A stretch of 64,000 bases of DNA from Chitinophagaceae bacterium. Its GTDB lineage: Bacteria > Bacteroidota > Bacteroidia > Chitinophagales > Chitinophagaceae. Position numbers and translations under genes: made by a program. The stretch covers positions 36,608-100,607 of the forward strand of contig JAHEZD010000008.1 in the NCBI GenBank assembly GCA_023251255.1. Reading direction: 5' to 3'. The notes beneath the pieces were generated by a model. It was given only the letters and a program-made list of their open reading frames with translations, had not been told where the DNA came from and searched no databases. Numbering within the stretch: position 1 is the stretch's first letter; every line of letters starts with the position of its first letter. Positions 46,714 through 56,450 of the stretch are shown here, piece by piece.

Positions 46714-47247
46714 ATGAAATATCTATTCACACTGTTTGCCATTGCTGCATTATCAGCATTCAGCTTACCCGGTTCACCATCAATACATGCTTTCAAAGTA
46801 AAGTCCATTGAAGGAGGCGAAATTGATTTCTCCAAATACAAGGGCAAGAAAATCTTAATAGTGAACACGGCCTCCAAATGTGGTTATACCCCGCAATATG
46901 AAGCCTTACAGAAAATATCAAAGGAATATGCGGATAAACTGGTGGTGGTTGGTTTCCCCTGTAACCAGTTTGGTGGCCAGGAACCCGGTACCGAAGAGGA
47001 GGTCCAATCATTTTGCAAGCTCCGTTTCGGCGTTACCTTCCCATTAACGGCCAAGGTTGATGTTAAAGGGGACAATATTTCCCCCGTTTACAAATGGCTT
47101 TGCAACAAAAGCGAAAATGGTGTTTTGGATGCTACCATTGCTTGGAACTTCAACAAGTTCCTATTGGATGAAGACGGTAAAATGCTTGCTTATTTCCCAA
47201 GCAAGGTTACGCCGGACAGCGAAGAAATTCTGAAGTATTTGAAATAG
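46714..47247 (+). CDS. Glutathione peroxidase (secreted)
   Basis: 177 residues from the ATG at 46714 (a TTG at 46705 is unlikely). A signal-like N-terminus (FAIAALSAFSLPG), then the Gpx fold with the complete tetrad: VNTASKCGYTPQ (Cys56), FPCNQFGGQEPG (Gln), AWNFNKFLLD (Trp, Asn). A second Cys in FPCNQF and one in VQSFCKLRFG may serve as the resolving residue in a thioredoxin-dependent cycle. It reduces peroxides in the periplasm. A paralogue follows 37 bp later, and a catalytically dead third copy lies in the RHS locus at 9174-9686. Confidence 0.93.
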   Translation: MKYLFTLFAIAALSAFSLPGSPSIHAFKVKSIEGGEIDFSKYKGKKILIVNTASKCGYTPQYEALQKISKEYADKLVVVGFPCNQFGGQEPGTEEEVQSFCKLRFGVTFPLTAKVDVKGDNISPVYKWLCNKSENGVLDATIAWNFNKFLLDEDGKMLAYFPSKVTPDSEEILKYLK

Positions 47248-47284
47248 TATTTTATTAGTTTAGCAGTCAAAACAAACGCGCACT

Positions 47285-47815
47285 ATGAAAAGAATATTCC
47301 TCATTGCCATGATTGCATCATTGGCTGCTTTTACTGGGCCAGCACCAAAAAGCATTTATGCTTTCAAAGTGCCATCGATTGATGGCGGGCAAATTGACTT
47401 CTCCAAGTTCAAAGGAAAGAAAATACTGGTGGTGAACACTGCTTCCGAATGCCAGTACACTGTTCAATATGGGGCATTGCAGTCACTGTACAGTGCCAAT
47501 AAGGACAAACTGATTGTTGTTGGTTTCCCGAGCAATGAATTCAAACAGGAAACAGCCAATGAGGAAGAAATCCAGAAGTTCTGCAAGACACGTTTTGGGG
47601 TAACATTCCCCATGTCTGTCAAAACCGAAATCAAGGGCGACAGTATTGCGCCCATCTTCAAATGGTTGAGCAGTAAAAAGGAAAATGGCGTATTGGATGC
47701 CGAAATCAAATGGAACTTCGGTAAGTTCCTATTGGATGAGAAGGGTAAGCTCATTGCTTATTTCCCCAGCAATGTAAAACCTGACAGTGAAGAAATTACC
47801 AAGTACTTGAAGTAG
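47285..47815 (+). CDS. Glutathione peroxidase paralogue with altered active site
   Basis: 176 residues with a signal peptide, about 60% similar by eye to the upstream Gpx. The peroxidatic Cys is present (VVNTASECQYTVQ), as are Trp and Asn (KWNFGKFLLD), but the conserved Gln in NQF is Glu (FPSNEF) and the nearby Cys of FPCNQF is Ser. The remaining Cys in IQKFCKTRFG could still resolve. It probably arose by tandem duplication and may have changed substrate or kinetics. A terminator follows 57 bp after the stop. Confidence 0.9.
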   Translation: MKRIFLIAMIASLAAFTGPAPKSIYAFKVPSIDGGQIDFSKFKGKKILVVNTASECQYTVQYGALQSLYSANKDKLIVVGFPSNEFKQETANEEEIQKFCKTRFGVTFPMSVKTEIKGDSIAPIFKWLSSKKENGVLDAEIKWNFGKFLLDEKGKLIAYFPSNVKPDSEEITKYLK

Positions 47816-47872
47816 TGTTTGGAGCAATACATTATCAGCTACAAGTATTGAATACTCCCACATAATATTTTT

Positions 47873-47906
47873 GAAGGTCCAACAACATGTAGGGCCTTCT
47901 TTTTTG
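47873..47906 (+). terminator. Terminator after the tandem Gpx genes
   Basis: GAAGGTCC (47873-47880) pairs with GGGCCTTC (47892-47899, one G-U pair), 11-base loop, then a T run. It lies between convergent genes. Confidence 0.75.
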
Positions 47907-47931
47907 GCCAAGATCCACCACTTCTTGAGGG

Positions 47932-48528
47932 CTATTTCTTGTTCTTATCTACATCAAAGGAACGTAGCACCGTGAACTTCAAAACACCCCTTTCGCCAGC
48001 CACGACCCTGTACTGGATCTGCCTGGTTAAGCCAGTAGGTTTTGGATTGGCGGGGTCAGTGTTATCAAACAAAGGAAACCGGCGGAGCAATGTGCCTTGC
48101 AGCAGTTCAAATTCATCATAGCCATTATAGCCCACCCTTAGCTTCAAATCATCTAGAATATCAGGAAAGAACATGGGAACCATGCCCTCGTTACTGCTTG
48201 AAGAAATGCCTACCACATACCCTTTGTTCTTGTCATTGGCATTAAATACATATAGCACCATATCAGGGAAACCATCATTGTTCAGGTCATCTACCTCGGC
48301 CTTGTTTATCCTGCCTTTTATTTCTATGTCCACATCCCTTGAACCCGCACTTTCAAAACCAATGGGGTTGATGTTGACATTGTTCTTGTCCACTTTCTTA
48401 TTGCTGCACCTTACACGGTAGCCCGCTTTGCCAAGTTTCATGGTACTGTCATACTGCTTGGCCTGCTGGGCATTGATACCAAAGGAGATCAAGCTAACAA
48501 AAAGGGTGATAACGATTCTTGCTTTCAT
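47932..48528 (-). CDS. Secreted protein of unknown function
   Basis: 198 residues with a signal peptide (VITLFVSLISFGINAQ). A segment AEVDDLNNDGFPDMVLYVFNAND resembles an FG-GAP/VCBS calcium loop (D-N-D-G-x-x-D), and the C-terminal half is beta-rich (QIQYRVVAGERGVLKFTVLRSFDVD). It may be related to small periplasmic inhibitors, but I cannot place it in a family with confidence. It starts nine bases after the icmF stop on the same strand, so it is probably expressed from the icmF transcript. Confidence 0.75.
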   Translation of the reverse strand: MKARIVITLFVSLISFGINAQQAKQYDSTMKLGKAGYRVRCSNKKVDKNNVNINPIGFESAGSRDVDIEIKGRINKAEVDDLNNDGFPDMVLYVFNANDKNKGYVVGISSSSNEGMVPMFFPDILDDLKLRVGYNGYDEFELLQGTLLRRFPLFDNTDPANPKPTGLTRQIQYRVVAGERGVLKFTVLRSFDVDKNKK

Positions 48529-48537
48529 GAAGTAATA

Positions 48538-51500
48538 TTACATGTTTCTCCTGTACTGCCCACCAACTTCATACAAGGCGTTTGTTATTTGGCCTAAGGA
48601 GCAGTACTTCACCGTTTCCATCAGCTCTGCAAAAAGGTTCCCGTTCTTGATGGCCACCTCTTTTAAGCGTTGCAGGGCTTCTGCATTGCTGGCTTCATTG
48701 CGTTTCCAAAAAGCCTTCAGGTTCTGTATCTGCTGTTCCTTCTCCTCCGTAGTGGAGCGGATAACTTCTGTTGGTGTAATGGTAGGGCTGCCTTTTTTAT
48801 TGAGGAAGGTATTCACGCCAATCAAGGGCAGTTCCCCGGTATGTTTCTGCATTTCATATACCATGCTTTCTTCCTGTATCTTATTGCGCTGGTACATTCT
48901 CTCCATGGCACCCAATACGCCACCACGTTCAGTGATCCTGTCAAACTCCGCAAGCACCGCTTCTTCAACAAGGTCCGTCATTTCTTCTATAGCAAAACTT
49001 CCCTGAATGAAGTTCTCCGTATTGGCAGTTCCCAATTCACGGTTGATAATTAATTGAATGGCCATGGCACGGCGCACACTTTCTTCCGTGGGCGTGGTGA
49101 TGGCCTCATCATAAGCATTGGTGTGGAGCGAGTTGCAGTTGTCATAAATAGCATACAGGGCCTGCAGCGTTGTCCTGATATCGTTGAAATCAATTTCCTG
49201 TGCATGCAAGCTCCTTCCGGAAGTTTGGATATGGTACTTCAATTTCTGCGACCGGTCGTTGGCCTTGTATTTATATTTCATGGCCTTTGCCCAGATCCTC
49301 CTTGCCACACGGCCAATAACACTGTATTCCGGGTCCATGCCATTGCTGAAGAAGAAAGAAAGGTTACCAGCAAAGTCATCAATGTTCATTCCACGGCTCA
49401 GGTAATATTCCACATAGGTAAAGCCGTTGGACAAGGTGAAGGCTAACTGCGTAATAGGATTGGCACCAGCTTCCGCAATATGGTAGCCACTGATGCTCAC
49501 GCTATAGAAGTTCCTCACTTTCTGATGGATAAAATATTCCTGCACATCACCCATCAGCTTCAAGGCAAATTCGGTGGAAAAGATGCAAGTGTTCTGCGCT
49601 TGGTCCTCTTTCAGGATATCTGCCTGCACCGTTCCGCGAACGGATTGCAAAGCCTCCGCTTTTAATTGCGCATAAATATCCTTTGGCAGCACCTCATCCC
49701 CACTCAGGCCCAATAATCTCAGTCCCAGACCATTGTTGCCTTCTGGCAAACGCTCCGGTGAAGAGGGGTTGTAATAAACGGGTTTGATCGTTATCCTGTA
49801 CTTGGCCTGGTAAACTTTCTCCACTTCGTTCCACAAGCCATTTGCTTCAATATGCTTCTCGCACAACTGGTCAATGGCAGCGTTCATGAAGAATGCCAGC
49901 AGCATGGGTGCCGGTCCATTGATGGTCATGGAAACCGAAGTCTTGGGGTCGCATAGGTCAAAGCCACTGTAGAGTTTTTTGGCATCGTCCACAGTGGCAA
50001 TGCTTACACCGCTATTGCCCACTTTACCATAAATATCCGGACGTGCATCGGGGTCCTCACCATACAGGGTAACGCTGTCAAAAGCAGTGCTCAACCGTAT
50101 GGCAGGCTGGCCAAGCGATACATAGTGGAAACGCTTGTTGGTACGCTCCGGCCCACCTTCCCCAGCAAACATCCTTGTAGGGTCCTCACCGGTACGCTTC
50201 AGTTCAAATACACCAGCAGTGTAGGGAAATTCACCGGGAATGTTTTCCTGCAATTGCCATTGTAGGATATCGCCCCAATCCTTGTATTTTGGCAAGACCA
50301 CTTTTGGCACTTTGGTGCCGCTCAGGGATCTGGTGGTAAGCGGTTGCCTAATGACCTTGTCACGGACCTGGTACTCAAAGAAATCCTTGGAATATTTCTC
50401 CACCAGTAAGGGCCATTGGTCTATCAGCTTCTTGCATTCAATAGGAAGCCGCTCCTCGTATTTCTTTTTGATGGATTGCAGTTCAGGAATATTGCTCAGT
50501 TCCTTCTCCCCAATGACTCCATTGATCTGGTACAGCTTACTGGCAATGGCTACCTGCTCATTTGCCCATGTATCATAGTTTCTATTGCTATCAGATATCT
50601 CAGATAGGTACCTTACCCGTTTAGGGGGAATAATAGAAGGTTTACTGCTCAGTTCCTTTATCTCCGCTTCATAAATGGCACCAAATTGAACAGTCGTTTT
50701 CTGCTCTATGGCCTGCATCAATTTAACAAACAGGGCGTTGATGCCTGCATCATTGAACTGGGCAGCAATGCTGCCAACAATGGGCAGGTCCTCATCCTTG
50801 GCTGTAAACAGGTTATGGTTTCGTTTGTACTGCTTGCGCACATCATGCAGGGCATCCAGTGCACCGGCCTTGTCAAATTTGTTGATGCAAACCACATCCG
50901 CATAGTCCAGCATATTGATCTTTTCCAGTTGCGATGCAGCACCATATTCAGGGGTCATCACATACATGCTCACATCGCAGTAGTCCAGGATACTGGCATC
51001 GCTCTGGCCAACACCCGCACTCTCCAAAATAATGAAATCATAGCCTGCGGCCTTGCATATATCAATGGCTTCCTGCACATAGGCACTTAGTGCAGTATTG
51101 TCGTCTCTTGTAGCCAAGCTGCGCATATAGGCCCTTCCGTTTGAAATGGCATTCATCCTTATACGGTCGCCCAACAAAGCCCCGCCCGTTTTCTTCTTGC
51201 TTGGGTCAACGCTGATGACGGCAATGGTCTTATCGGTAAACGATGTCAAAAACCTGCGTACTATTTCATCGGTAACGGAACTCTTGCCTGCACCGCCCGT
51301 GCCTGTAATACCCAGGACAGGGATTTGGAATTTGGGATTTGGAATCAATGATTGAGCAATTCCGTTCTCCGCATTCGTTATTTTCCTGGCAATGCTCCGC
51401 ACATCCTTTACCTCACCTAGGGTCATGGCTTCTTTATATTCGCCACTTCCATTCAAACTGAAATCGCACTGCTTGATCACATCCTCAATCATTCCTTCCA

Positions 51501-51882
51501 GTCCCATATGCCTACCATCATCAGGAGAATAGATCTTGCTGATACCATAGTTGTGCAGTTCGCGGATCTCATCCGGTAAAATGGTCCCGCCGCCACCGCC
51601 AAAAATCTTGATATGGCCACAGCCATTTTCTTCCAGCAGGTCTTTCATGTACTTGAAAAATTCCACATGCCCCCCTTGATAGGAGGTAATGGCAATACCC
51701 TGTGCATCTTCTTCAATGGCACATTCCACAATCTCCTTAACACTCCTATTATGTCCCAAATGGATAATTTCTGCACCCTTGCCCTGCATGATCCTACGCA
51801 TGATGTTAATGGCAGCATCATGGCCATCAAACAAACTGGCAGCCGTAACGATCCTGACCTTATTCTGTAAAGTGAAACTCAT
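48538..51882 (-). CDS. icmF: Fused isobutyryl-CoA mutase IcmF
   Basis: 1114 residues. N-terminal B12-binding domain ([16 protein letters not shown] with the D-x-H-x-x-G-like loop; [11 protein letters not shown]), a MeaI-type G-protein domain ([18 protein letters not shown] at about 190, [31 protein letters not shown]), and a C-terminal mutase barrel ([78 protein letters not shown]). The order B12-GTPase-mutase is that of IcmF, which interconverts isobutyryl- and butyryl-CoA (or related acyl-CoAs) and repairs its cofactor through the G domain. Just before the P-loop a heptamer array encodes IPNPKFQIP (51320-51346), an insertion in the inter-domain linker. Confidence 0.93.
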   Translation of the reverse strand: MSFTLQNKVRIVTAASLFDGHDAAINIMRRIMQGKGAEIIHLGHNRSVKEIVECAIEEDAQGIAITSYQGGHVEFFKYMKDLLEENGCGHIKIFGGGGGTILPDEIRELHNYGISKIYSPDDGRHMGLEGMIEDVIKQCDFSLNGSGEYKEAMTLGEVKDVRSIARKITNAENGIAQSLIPNPKFQIPVLGITGTGGAGKSSVTDEIVRRFLTSFTDKTIAVISVDPSKKKTGGALLGDRIRMNAISNGRAYMRSLATRDDNTALSAYVQEAIDICKAAGYDFIILESAGVGQSDASILDYCDVSMYVMTPEYGAASQLEKINMLDYADVVCINKFDKAGALDALHDVRKQYKRNHNLFTAKDEDLPIVGSIAAQFNDAGINALFVKLMQAIEQKTTVQFGAIYEAEIKELSSKPSIIPPKRVRYLSEISDSNRNYDTWANEQVAIASKLYQINGVIGEKELSNIPELQSIKKKYEERLPIECKKLIDQWPLLVEKYSKDFFEYQVRDKVIRQPLTTRSLSGTKVPKVVLPKYKDWGDILQWQLQENIPGEFPYTAGVFELKRTGEDPTRMFAGEGGPERTNKRFHYVSLGQPAIRLSTAFDSVTLYGEDPDARPDIYGKVGNSGVSIATVDDAKKLYSGFDLCDPKTSVSMTINGPAPMLLAFFMNAAIDQLCEKHIEANGLWNEVEKVYQAKYRITIKPVYYNPSSPERLPEGNNGLGLRLLGLSGDEVLPKDIYAQLKAEALQSVRGTVQADILKEDQAQNTCIFSTEFALKLMGDVQEYFIHQKVRNFYSVSISGYHIAEAGANPITQLAFTLSNGFTYVEYYLSRGMNIDDFAGNLSFFFSNGMDPEYSVIGRVARRIWAKAMKYKYKANDRSQKLKYHIQTSGRSLHAQEIDFNDIRTTLQALYAIYDNCNSLHTNAYDEAITTPTEESVRRAMAIQLIINRELGTANTENFIQGSFAIEEMTDLVEEAVLAEFDRITERGGVLGAMERMYQRNKIQEESMVYEMQKHTGELPLIGVNTFLNKKGSPTITPTEVIRSTTEEKEQQIQNLKAFWKRNEASNAEALQRLKEVAIKNGNLFAELMETVKYCSLGQITNALYEVGGQYRRNM
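51320..51346. repeat. Heptamer array inside icmF
   Basis: On the coding strand GATTCCA, AATCCCA, AATTCCA, AATCCCT run in register, encoding part of the linker just before the G-domain P-loop. Confidence 0.85.
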
Positions 51883-51901
51883 AGTTCTTGATTGAAAGCA
51901 A

Positions 51902-51909
51902 CAAAATTA
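51902..51909 (-). promoter_or_regulatory. Candidate -7 box of icmF
   Basis: TAATTTTG on the minus strand fits TAnnTTTG and lies 20 bp before the icmF ATG. No clear -33 element at the usual distance was seen. Confidence 0.35.
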
Positions 51910-52005
51910 GGTGTTTGGGGGCAATGGTTAACAGGTGTTAGTTTTTAGGGAGGTTCTGGTAATGCAGTTTAAATTATCACTACTTTTCGCCCTTAAAAAT
52001 AATGT

Positions 52006-52950
52006 ATGCCTTTTGAGATAACCGTATTGACCCATCAACAATATCCTGTCATTGTCCTGAAAGATACTGCAGCAAATGCTGATGTGGAGATTTATGCATT
52101 TGGTGGGTTGCTGAATGCCTTCTCCATCATGGTAAATGGCCAGCCAACAAACGTGATTGATGGGTTCTCCTCCGTTGCGGATGCCGTTGAAAACATCAGC
52201 AATGGATTTAAAAGTGCCAAGCTCAGTCCATTTGTTTGCAGGATGGACAAAGGTGAGCACCAGTTCAACAATCAGTTATTGAAAATCGAAAAGTTCTACC
52301 TGCATCCACACGCCATCCATGGATTGATTTATGATGCGGTCTATAAAATTGTTTCCACCAAGGCCAATGGGAACAAAGCTGAAGTGATGTTGGAATATAC
52401 TTACAATTCATTGGACAAAGGCTACCCTTTCAATTATGCTACCCAAATTATTTGGACCCTGGAAGCCCAGCAGAAGCTATCTGTTACAACCAATGTCCAG
52501 CACAATAACCCGCATGAAATCCCTTTTGCTGACGGCTGGCACCCCTATTTCAAGTTAGGGGCAACGGTGGACGGGTGCACTTTGCAGTTCAATAGCAATA
52601 CCCTGATCGAGTTTGACGGAACACTGGTGCCAACAGGAGTGAAATTGGAGGATGCCCGTTTCATAAACGGGCAACCCCTAAAGGGCATCGAGCTTGATAA
52701 CTGCTTTGAACTGAACAGTACCGGGCAACCAGCCTGCACGCTCCGGAACAATGAATTGGAGCTGCTTATTGAACCGGATGCTTCCTATCCGTATCTGCAA
52801 GTGTACACACCACCGCATAGGCAAAGCATTGCCATAGAAAATTTAAGTGCAGTGCCCGATGCTTTCAACAATGGCATGGGTTTGCTTTTGTTGAAACCAA
52901 ATGAACAGTATAGTTTTACCACTTCTTACACTTTGAATGTTATACCATAA
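52006..52950 (+). CDS. Aldose 1-epimerase (galactose mutarotase-like)
   Basis: 314 residues. Beta-sandwich of the GalM superfamily: ANADVEIYAFGGLLNAFSI, a His candidate in HPHAIHGLIYDAVYKI (His at about 100), a second in PFADGWHPYFKLG (about 180), and the C-terminal PYLQVYTPPHRQSIAIENLSAVPDAFNNG with the catalytic-type Glu. It interconverts sugar anomers. Its stop codon overlaps the galK start by one base (TAATG), so the two are co-translated and the substrate is most likely galactose. Confidence 0.88.
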   Translation: MPFEITVLTHQQYPVIVLKDTAANADVEIYAFGGLLNAFSIMVNGQPTNVIDGFSSVADAVENISNGFKSAKLSPFVCRMDKGEHQFNNQLLKIEKFYLHPHAIHGLIYDAVYKIVSTKANGNKAEVMLEYTYNSLDKGYPFNYATQIIWTLEAQQKLSVTTNVQHNNPHEIPFADGWHPYFKLGATVDGCTLQFNSNTLIEFDGTLVPTGVKLEDARFINGQPLKGIELDNCFELNSTGQPACTLRNNELELLIEPDASYPYLQVYTPPHRQSIAIENLSAVPDAFNNGMGLLLLKPNEQYSFTTSYTLNVIP

Positions 52951-54104
52951 TGGCAACACAAGCACAGGTCCTATCATCCTTTCTGGAACAGTTTACCACA
53001 CAGCCCAAGCTTTTCTTTTCACCCGGACGCATCAATCTCATTGGCGAGCATGTTGATTACAATGATGGCTTTGTAATGCCTGCCGCTATTGATAAGGGCA
53101 TCTGGTTTGCCATTGCCGCAAATGGCACTGGAACAGCCAATTTCCTGAGCACGGATTTAAAGGAGCATTACTCCGTGGATATTGACAAAGTGGAGAAAAG
53201 CAGCAGTTGGAAAAACTATGTATTGGGCGTGCTCCATATACTTTCACAAGAAAACCATCCCATCAAAGGTTTTGACTGTGCATTTGGTGGCAACCTTCCT
53301 GTTGGTGCAGGGCTGTCCTCTTCTGCAGCCGTTGAAGGAGGTTTGATCTTTGCCCTGAACGATATCTTTAACTTGGGGCTGGACAGGGTCACCATGGCAT
53401 TGCTTGCGCAAAAAGCAGAACATACCTACCCCGGCGTTAAATGCGGTATCATGGACATGTTTGCAAGCCTCAACAGCAGGGCAGACCATGTTACCTTATT
53501 GGATTGCAATACGCTGGAATACCAATACTTCCCATTGCAATTGAACAATTACAGTATCGTGCTAATCAATACCAAGGTCAGCCATTCACTGGCCAGCGGC
53601 GAGTACAACCAGAGGAGGAAGGACTGTGAGCAGGGGCTGTCCCTATTGAAGCAGCAGAACGGCAGTTATACCTCCTTCCGCAATGTCCCTTCTGCAGACT
53701 TGCTGCCTTATAAGGAACTATTGGGAGAGGTGGTTTATAAACGCTGCCTATTTGTTACGCAGGAAATTGAGCGCACCCAATTGGCAGCAAGGTATTTGCA
53801 GGAAAACAATTTGCAGGCCTTTGGCAAATTGATGTTCGAATGCCATGAAGGCCTGAGCAAGCTCTATGATGTTAGCTGTCCCGAATCGGATTTCTTGGTG
53901 GACCAAGCAAAAAAGCACCCTTCCATTATTGGTGCCCGGCAAATGGGCGGGGGCTTTGGGGGCTGTACCATCAACCTCATCGAAAAAGAAAAGACAGCCG
54001 CAACTGTGGAAACAATCACCGCTGCCTATCATCAAACATTTGGTGTTACTGCAGAAGTATATGAAATGGCCACCAGTAATGGTACTTATGAAATAGTGCT
54101 ATAG
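52950..54104 (+). CDS. galK: Galactokinase
   Basis: 384 residues, GHMP kinase. The signature FSPGRINLIGEHVDYNDGFVMP is at 20-42, the ATP loop LPVGAGLSSSAAVEGG at about 115-130, the catalytic-region MDMFASL, and the third motif MGGGFGGCTINLIEK near 335. It phosphorylates galactose at C1. It is coupled to the upstream mutarotase; galT and galE are not in the window. The last codons GTG CTA TAG lie in a palindrome shared with the convergent ridA gene. Confidence 0.95.
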   Translation: MATQAQVLSSFLEQFTTQPKLFFSPGRINLIGEHVDYNDGFVMPAAIDKGIWFAIAANGTGTANFLSTDLKEHYSVDIDKVEKSSSWKNYVLGVLHILSQENHPIKGFDCAFGGNLPVGAGLSSSAAVEGGLIFALNDIFNLGLDRVTMALLAQKAEHTYPGVKCGIMDMFASLNSRADHVTLLDCNTLEYQYFPLQLNNYSIVLINTKVSHSLASGEYNQRRKDCEQGLSLLKQQNGSYTSFRNVPSADLLPYKELLGEVVYKRCLFVTQEIERTQLAARYLQENNLQAFGKLMFECHEGLSKLYDVSCPESDFLVDQAKKHPSIIGARQMGGGFGGCTINLIEKEKTAATVETITAAYHQTFGVTAEVYEMATSNGTYEIVL

Positions 54105-54107
54105 CAC
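54096..54107. other. Shared palindromic 3' end of galK and ridA
   Basis: The perfect palindrome GTGCTATAGCAC lets both convergent genes end with the codons GTG CTA TAG, so the two coding regions overlap by six bases and both proteins end in Val-Leu. Confidence 0.9.
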
Positions 54108-54485
54108 CATGGTTGCGGTAACGCTAATTTCCACGTTCACGCCCTTGGGCAGCCCCTTGGCAGCTACGGTTTCCCTTGCAGGGTAATCACCATTGAAATA
54201 ACTGCCATACACTTCGTTCACCTCTGCAAAGAGGCCCATATCGCTCAAAAAAATAGTGGTCTTCACAATATGCTCAAAAGTTATTTTGGCCTCATCCAAA
54301 ATAGCCTTGATGTTGCGCATGACCTGGTGGGCCTCATCCTTCACCGTTCCACTGATCACTTCATTGGTAGCAGGATCAATGGCTATTTGCCCGCTCACAA
54401 ATAATAGGTCACCGGCCTTAACAGCTTGGTTATAGGGACCGATGGGTGCAGGGGCATTTGCTGTTCTAATAATTTGTTTGGGCAT
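54099..54485 (-). CDS. ridA: RidA family deaminase
   Basis: 128 residues, the normal size. Family features: APAPIGPYNQAVKAGDLLFVSGQI (12-35), GTVKDEAHQVMRNIKAIL, VKTTIFLSDMGLFAEVNEVYGSYF, PARETVAAKGLPKGVNVEISVTA with the substrate Arg. It hydrolyses reactive enamine/imine intermediates such as 2-aminoacrylate. It lies convergent to galK with a six-base overlap. Confidence 0.93.
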   Translation of the reverse strand: MPKQIIRTANAPAPIGPYNQAVKAGDLLFVSGQIAIDPATNEVISGTVKDEAHQVMRNIKAILDEAKITFEHIVKTTIFLSDMGLFAEVNEVYGSYFNGDYPARETVAAKGLPKGVNVEISVTATMVL

Positions 54486-54637
54486 ACAATGGTTTTTAAT
54501 TCAAGGCAAATAACTGCTTTTCCATCAACCGGCCAATTTATAGGACTTTCTTTTGAGCAATCACTAATAGAGGGGCTGATCGGGCACCTGCACCATATCA
54601 CCATGTTCAGCATTACATTTGCCCATAATTTTTATGC

Positions 54638-55261
54638 ATGAAAGTAACGGTGCTCTGTACGGCGCAACAGCAGGAAGAACTATTGCTCAAACCAACCAAC
54701 CCAGGGGTTGAACTTGCTTTTTGCACAAATGGTTCCCCTGCTTTTCAGGCCATGGAAGGCGATGTCCTCTTTGACTTAAAAAACGAGGCCCCCATTCCAT
54801 CAAATAGGGAAACCTTGGTATTCGTGAATGCAGTATCAACAACCCTGAAAGAATTGCCCGGCAACTGCATCCGCATGAATGGCTGGAACGGTTTCCTGAA
54901 AAGGGAAATACTGGAACTGGTTGCTACCGAACAGCAGCAACAGCACGTTGAAGAAACAATGAACAAACTGGGCTGGGGCTTCAGGTTCGTACCGGACCAA
55001 CCGGGCATGGTGGCACCCAGGATCATAGCCATGATCGTGAACGAAGCCTATTTTGGTCTGGAAGATGGCATCAGTACAAAGGGGGAAATTGATACAGCCA
55101 TGAAGCTAGGCACCAATTATCCTCATGGCCCTTTTGAATGGGCAGAAAAAATAGGCAAGCAAGAAATATTGCACCTGCTTCAAACATTGGAAAAACAGGA
55201 CAGCAGGTACCGCCCTTCCCAATTGCTGGTGGATGAAGCAACCCACAGTACAATCCTTTAA
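54638..55261 (+). CDS. 3-hydroxyacyl-CoA dehydrogenase family protein (short form)
   Basis: 207 residues. The C-terminal half is a 3HCDH C-terminal domain: MVAPRIIAMIVNEAYFGLEDGISTKGEIDTAMKLGTNYPHGPFEWAEKIG (about 123-172). The N-terminal 110 residues lack the GxGxxG NAD loop of a full enzyme, so this is a reduced form, common in Chitinophagaceae-type genomes, whose catalytic competence is uncertain. It may dimerise or act as a partner in beta-oxidation. The tsaB gene follows after 12 bp. Confidence 0.82.
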   Translation: MKVTVLCTAQQQEELLLKPTNPGVELAFCTNGSPAFQAMEGDVLFDLKNEAPIPSNRETLVFVNAVSTTLKELPGNCIRMNGWNGFLKREILELVATEQQQQHVEETMNKLGWGFRFVPDQPGMVAPRIIAMIVNEAYFGLEDGISTKGEIDTAMKLGTNYPHGPFEWAEKIGKQEILHLLQTLEKQDSRYRPSQLLVDEATHSTIL

Positions 55262-55273
55262 CTTATATAATCA

Positions 55274-55966
55274 ATGGCCCTATTATTAAATATTGATACT
55301 GCTACGGAGCATGCAAGTGTATGCCTTTCTCAAGATGGGAATGTATTGGCCATTGAGGAAAGCCATGAACAGAAAAACCATGGTTCCTTCTTGCAGCCGG
55401 CCATCAAGCGGATATTCTCATCCCTCCATTTGCAGCTTTCTTCCTTGGATGCAATTGCTGTTACCAGTGGGCCGGGAAGCTATACGGGCCTACGTGTGGG
55501 AATGGCTTCCGCCAAGGGGCTATGTTATGCGTTGGATAAGCCCCTACTGCTGCTCGGCACATTGGAGGTAATGGCCCATGCAGCAATAACCGGAACGTCC
55601 AAAGCCCAACTTCCAACTTCCAACCTGCTCTTCTGCCCCATGATCGATGCCAGGCGGATGGAAGTGTTCGCAGCCATATATGATATTTCCATGAAGCAGG
55701 TACTTGCACCCGCTGCCATCATACTTACTGAACATAGTTTTATAAATGAATTAACAAATCATACCATCCATTTCAGTGGCAGTGGCAGCCACAAGTTTCA
55801 AAATATCCTGCAGCACCCCAACGGCCTATTTGCCAATTTGAGCTGTAACGCAGCCAATATAGTAGCTCTAGCGGAAGGAGCCTATCAAAAAAAACAGTTT
55901 GCCAACCTTGCTTACAGCGAGCCTTTTTACCTCAAAGAGTTCTTCAGTCCGGCTCCTAAGCATTAA
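55274..55966 (+). CDS. tsaB: tRNA threonylcarbamoyladenosine biosynthesis protein TsaB
   Basis: 230 residues, ASKHA fold: LLNIDTATEHASVCLSQDG (4-22), HGSFLQPAIKRIF, and the hallmark VTSGPGSYTGLRVGMASAKGLCYAL (60-84). With TsaD and TsaE it makes t6A at position 37 of ANN-decoding tRNAs. Residues about 111-118 (QLPTSNLL region) are encoded by a heptamer array CCAACTT x2 plus CCAACCT (55605-55625), extending a surface loop before FCPMIDARRMEVFAAIYD. Confidence 0.92.
   Translation: MALLLNIDTATEHASVCLSQDGNVLAIEESHEQKNHGSFLQPAIKRIFSSLHLQLSSLDAIAVTSGPGSYTGLRVGMASAKGLCYALDKPLLLLGTLEVMAHAAITGTSKAQLPTSNLLFCPMIDARRMEVFAAIYDISMKQVLAPAAIILTEHSFINELTNHTIHFSGSGSHKFQNILQHPNGLFANLSCNAANIVALAEGAYQKKQFANLAYSEPFYLKEFFSPAPKH
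55605..55625. repeat. Heptamer array inside tsaB
   Basis: CCCAACTT, CCAACTT, CCAACC in register: 21 bases, three units, so the frame is kept. Confidence 0.8.
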
Positions 55967-56080
55967 TGCAGAAAAAATATCCTCTTTTTTTCACTTTATT
56001 ATGATAAAATTAATAAACATTTTCTATAATTTTATAGTCCCAACTGGTTCTTTATTTTTTAACCCCCAAATGTTTATTTT

Positions 56081-56410
56081 ATGAGTCAAACTGGAATCAC
56101 ACTTTCAGTGGGTAAGCAGCAAATCAAAGTGGATTATCTGCGTACCAAAAAAGCAGCACTTATCTTAAGGGCTGTAAACCACAAGCTTCGTCAGCAGATG
56201 ATCAAGCTTATTGATGACAAGAAGCGGATTACCGTAACGGAACTGTATGTAAAGCTCCGTCTGGAACAATCTGTAGCTTCCCAGCACCTGGCCATTCTCC
56301 GCAGGGCCGGCATCGTGACCACTGAACGCGATGGCAAATTCATCCACTACTCTGTCAATTACGAAAGGGTAGCCGATGTGGTAAAACATGTTGATGAGCT
56401 TTTGAAGTAA
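56081..56410 (+). CDS. ArsR-type winged-helix transcriptional regulator
   Basis: 109 residues. HTH_ArsR core: LILRAVNHKLRQQMIKLIDDKKRITVTELYVKLRLEQSVASQHLAILRRAGIVTTERDGKFIHYSVN, with recognition helix QSVASQHLAILRRAG and the beta wing TTERDGKFIHYSV. There is no obvious metal-binding Cys pair, so it may sense something other than metals or act without a ligand. A putative target gene is not evident; it is a single gene on the plus strand preceded by a 114-bp AT-rich leader. Confidence 0.9.
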   Translation: MSQTGITLSVGKQQIKVDYLRTKKAALILRAVNHKLRQQMIKLIDDKKRITVTELYVKLRLEQSVASQHLAILRRAGIVTTERDGKFIHYSVNYERVADVVKHVDELLK

Positions 56411-56450
56411 TTCAAGGACCCATTAACACCAATGCCTTCAATATCTAACA

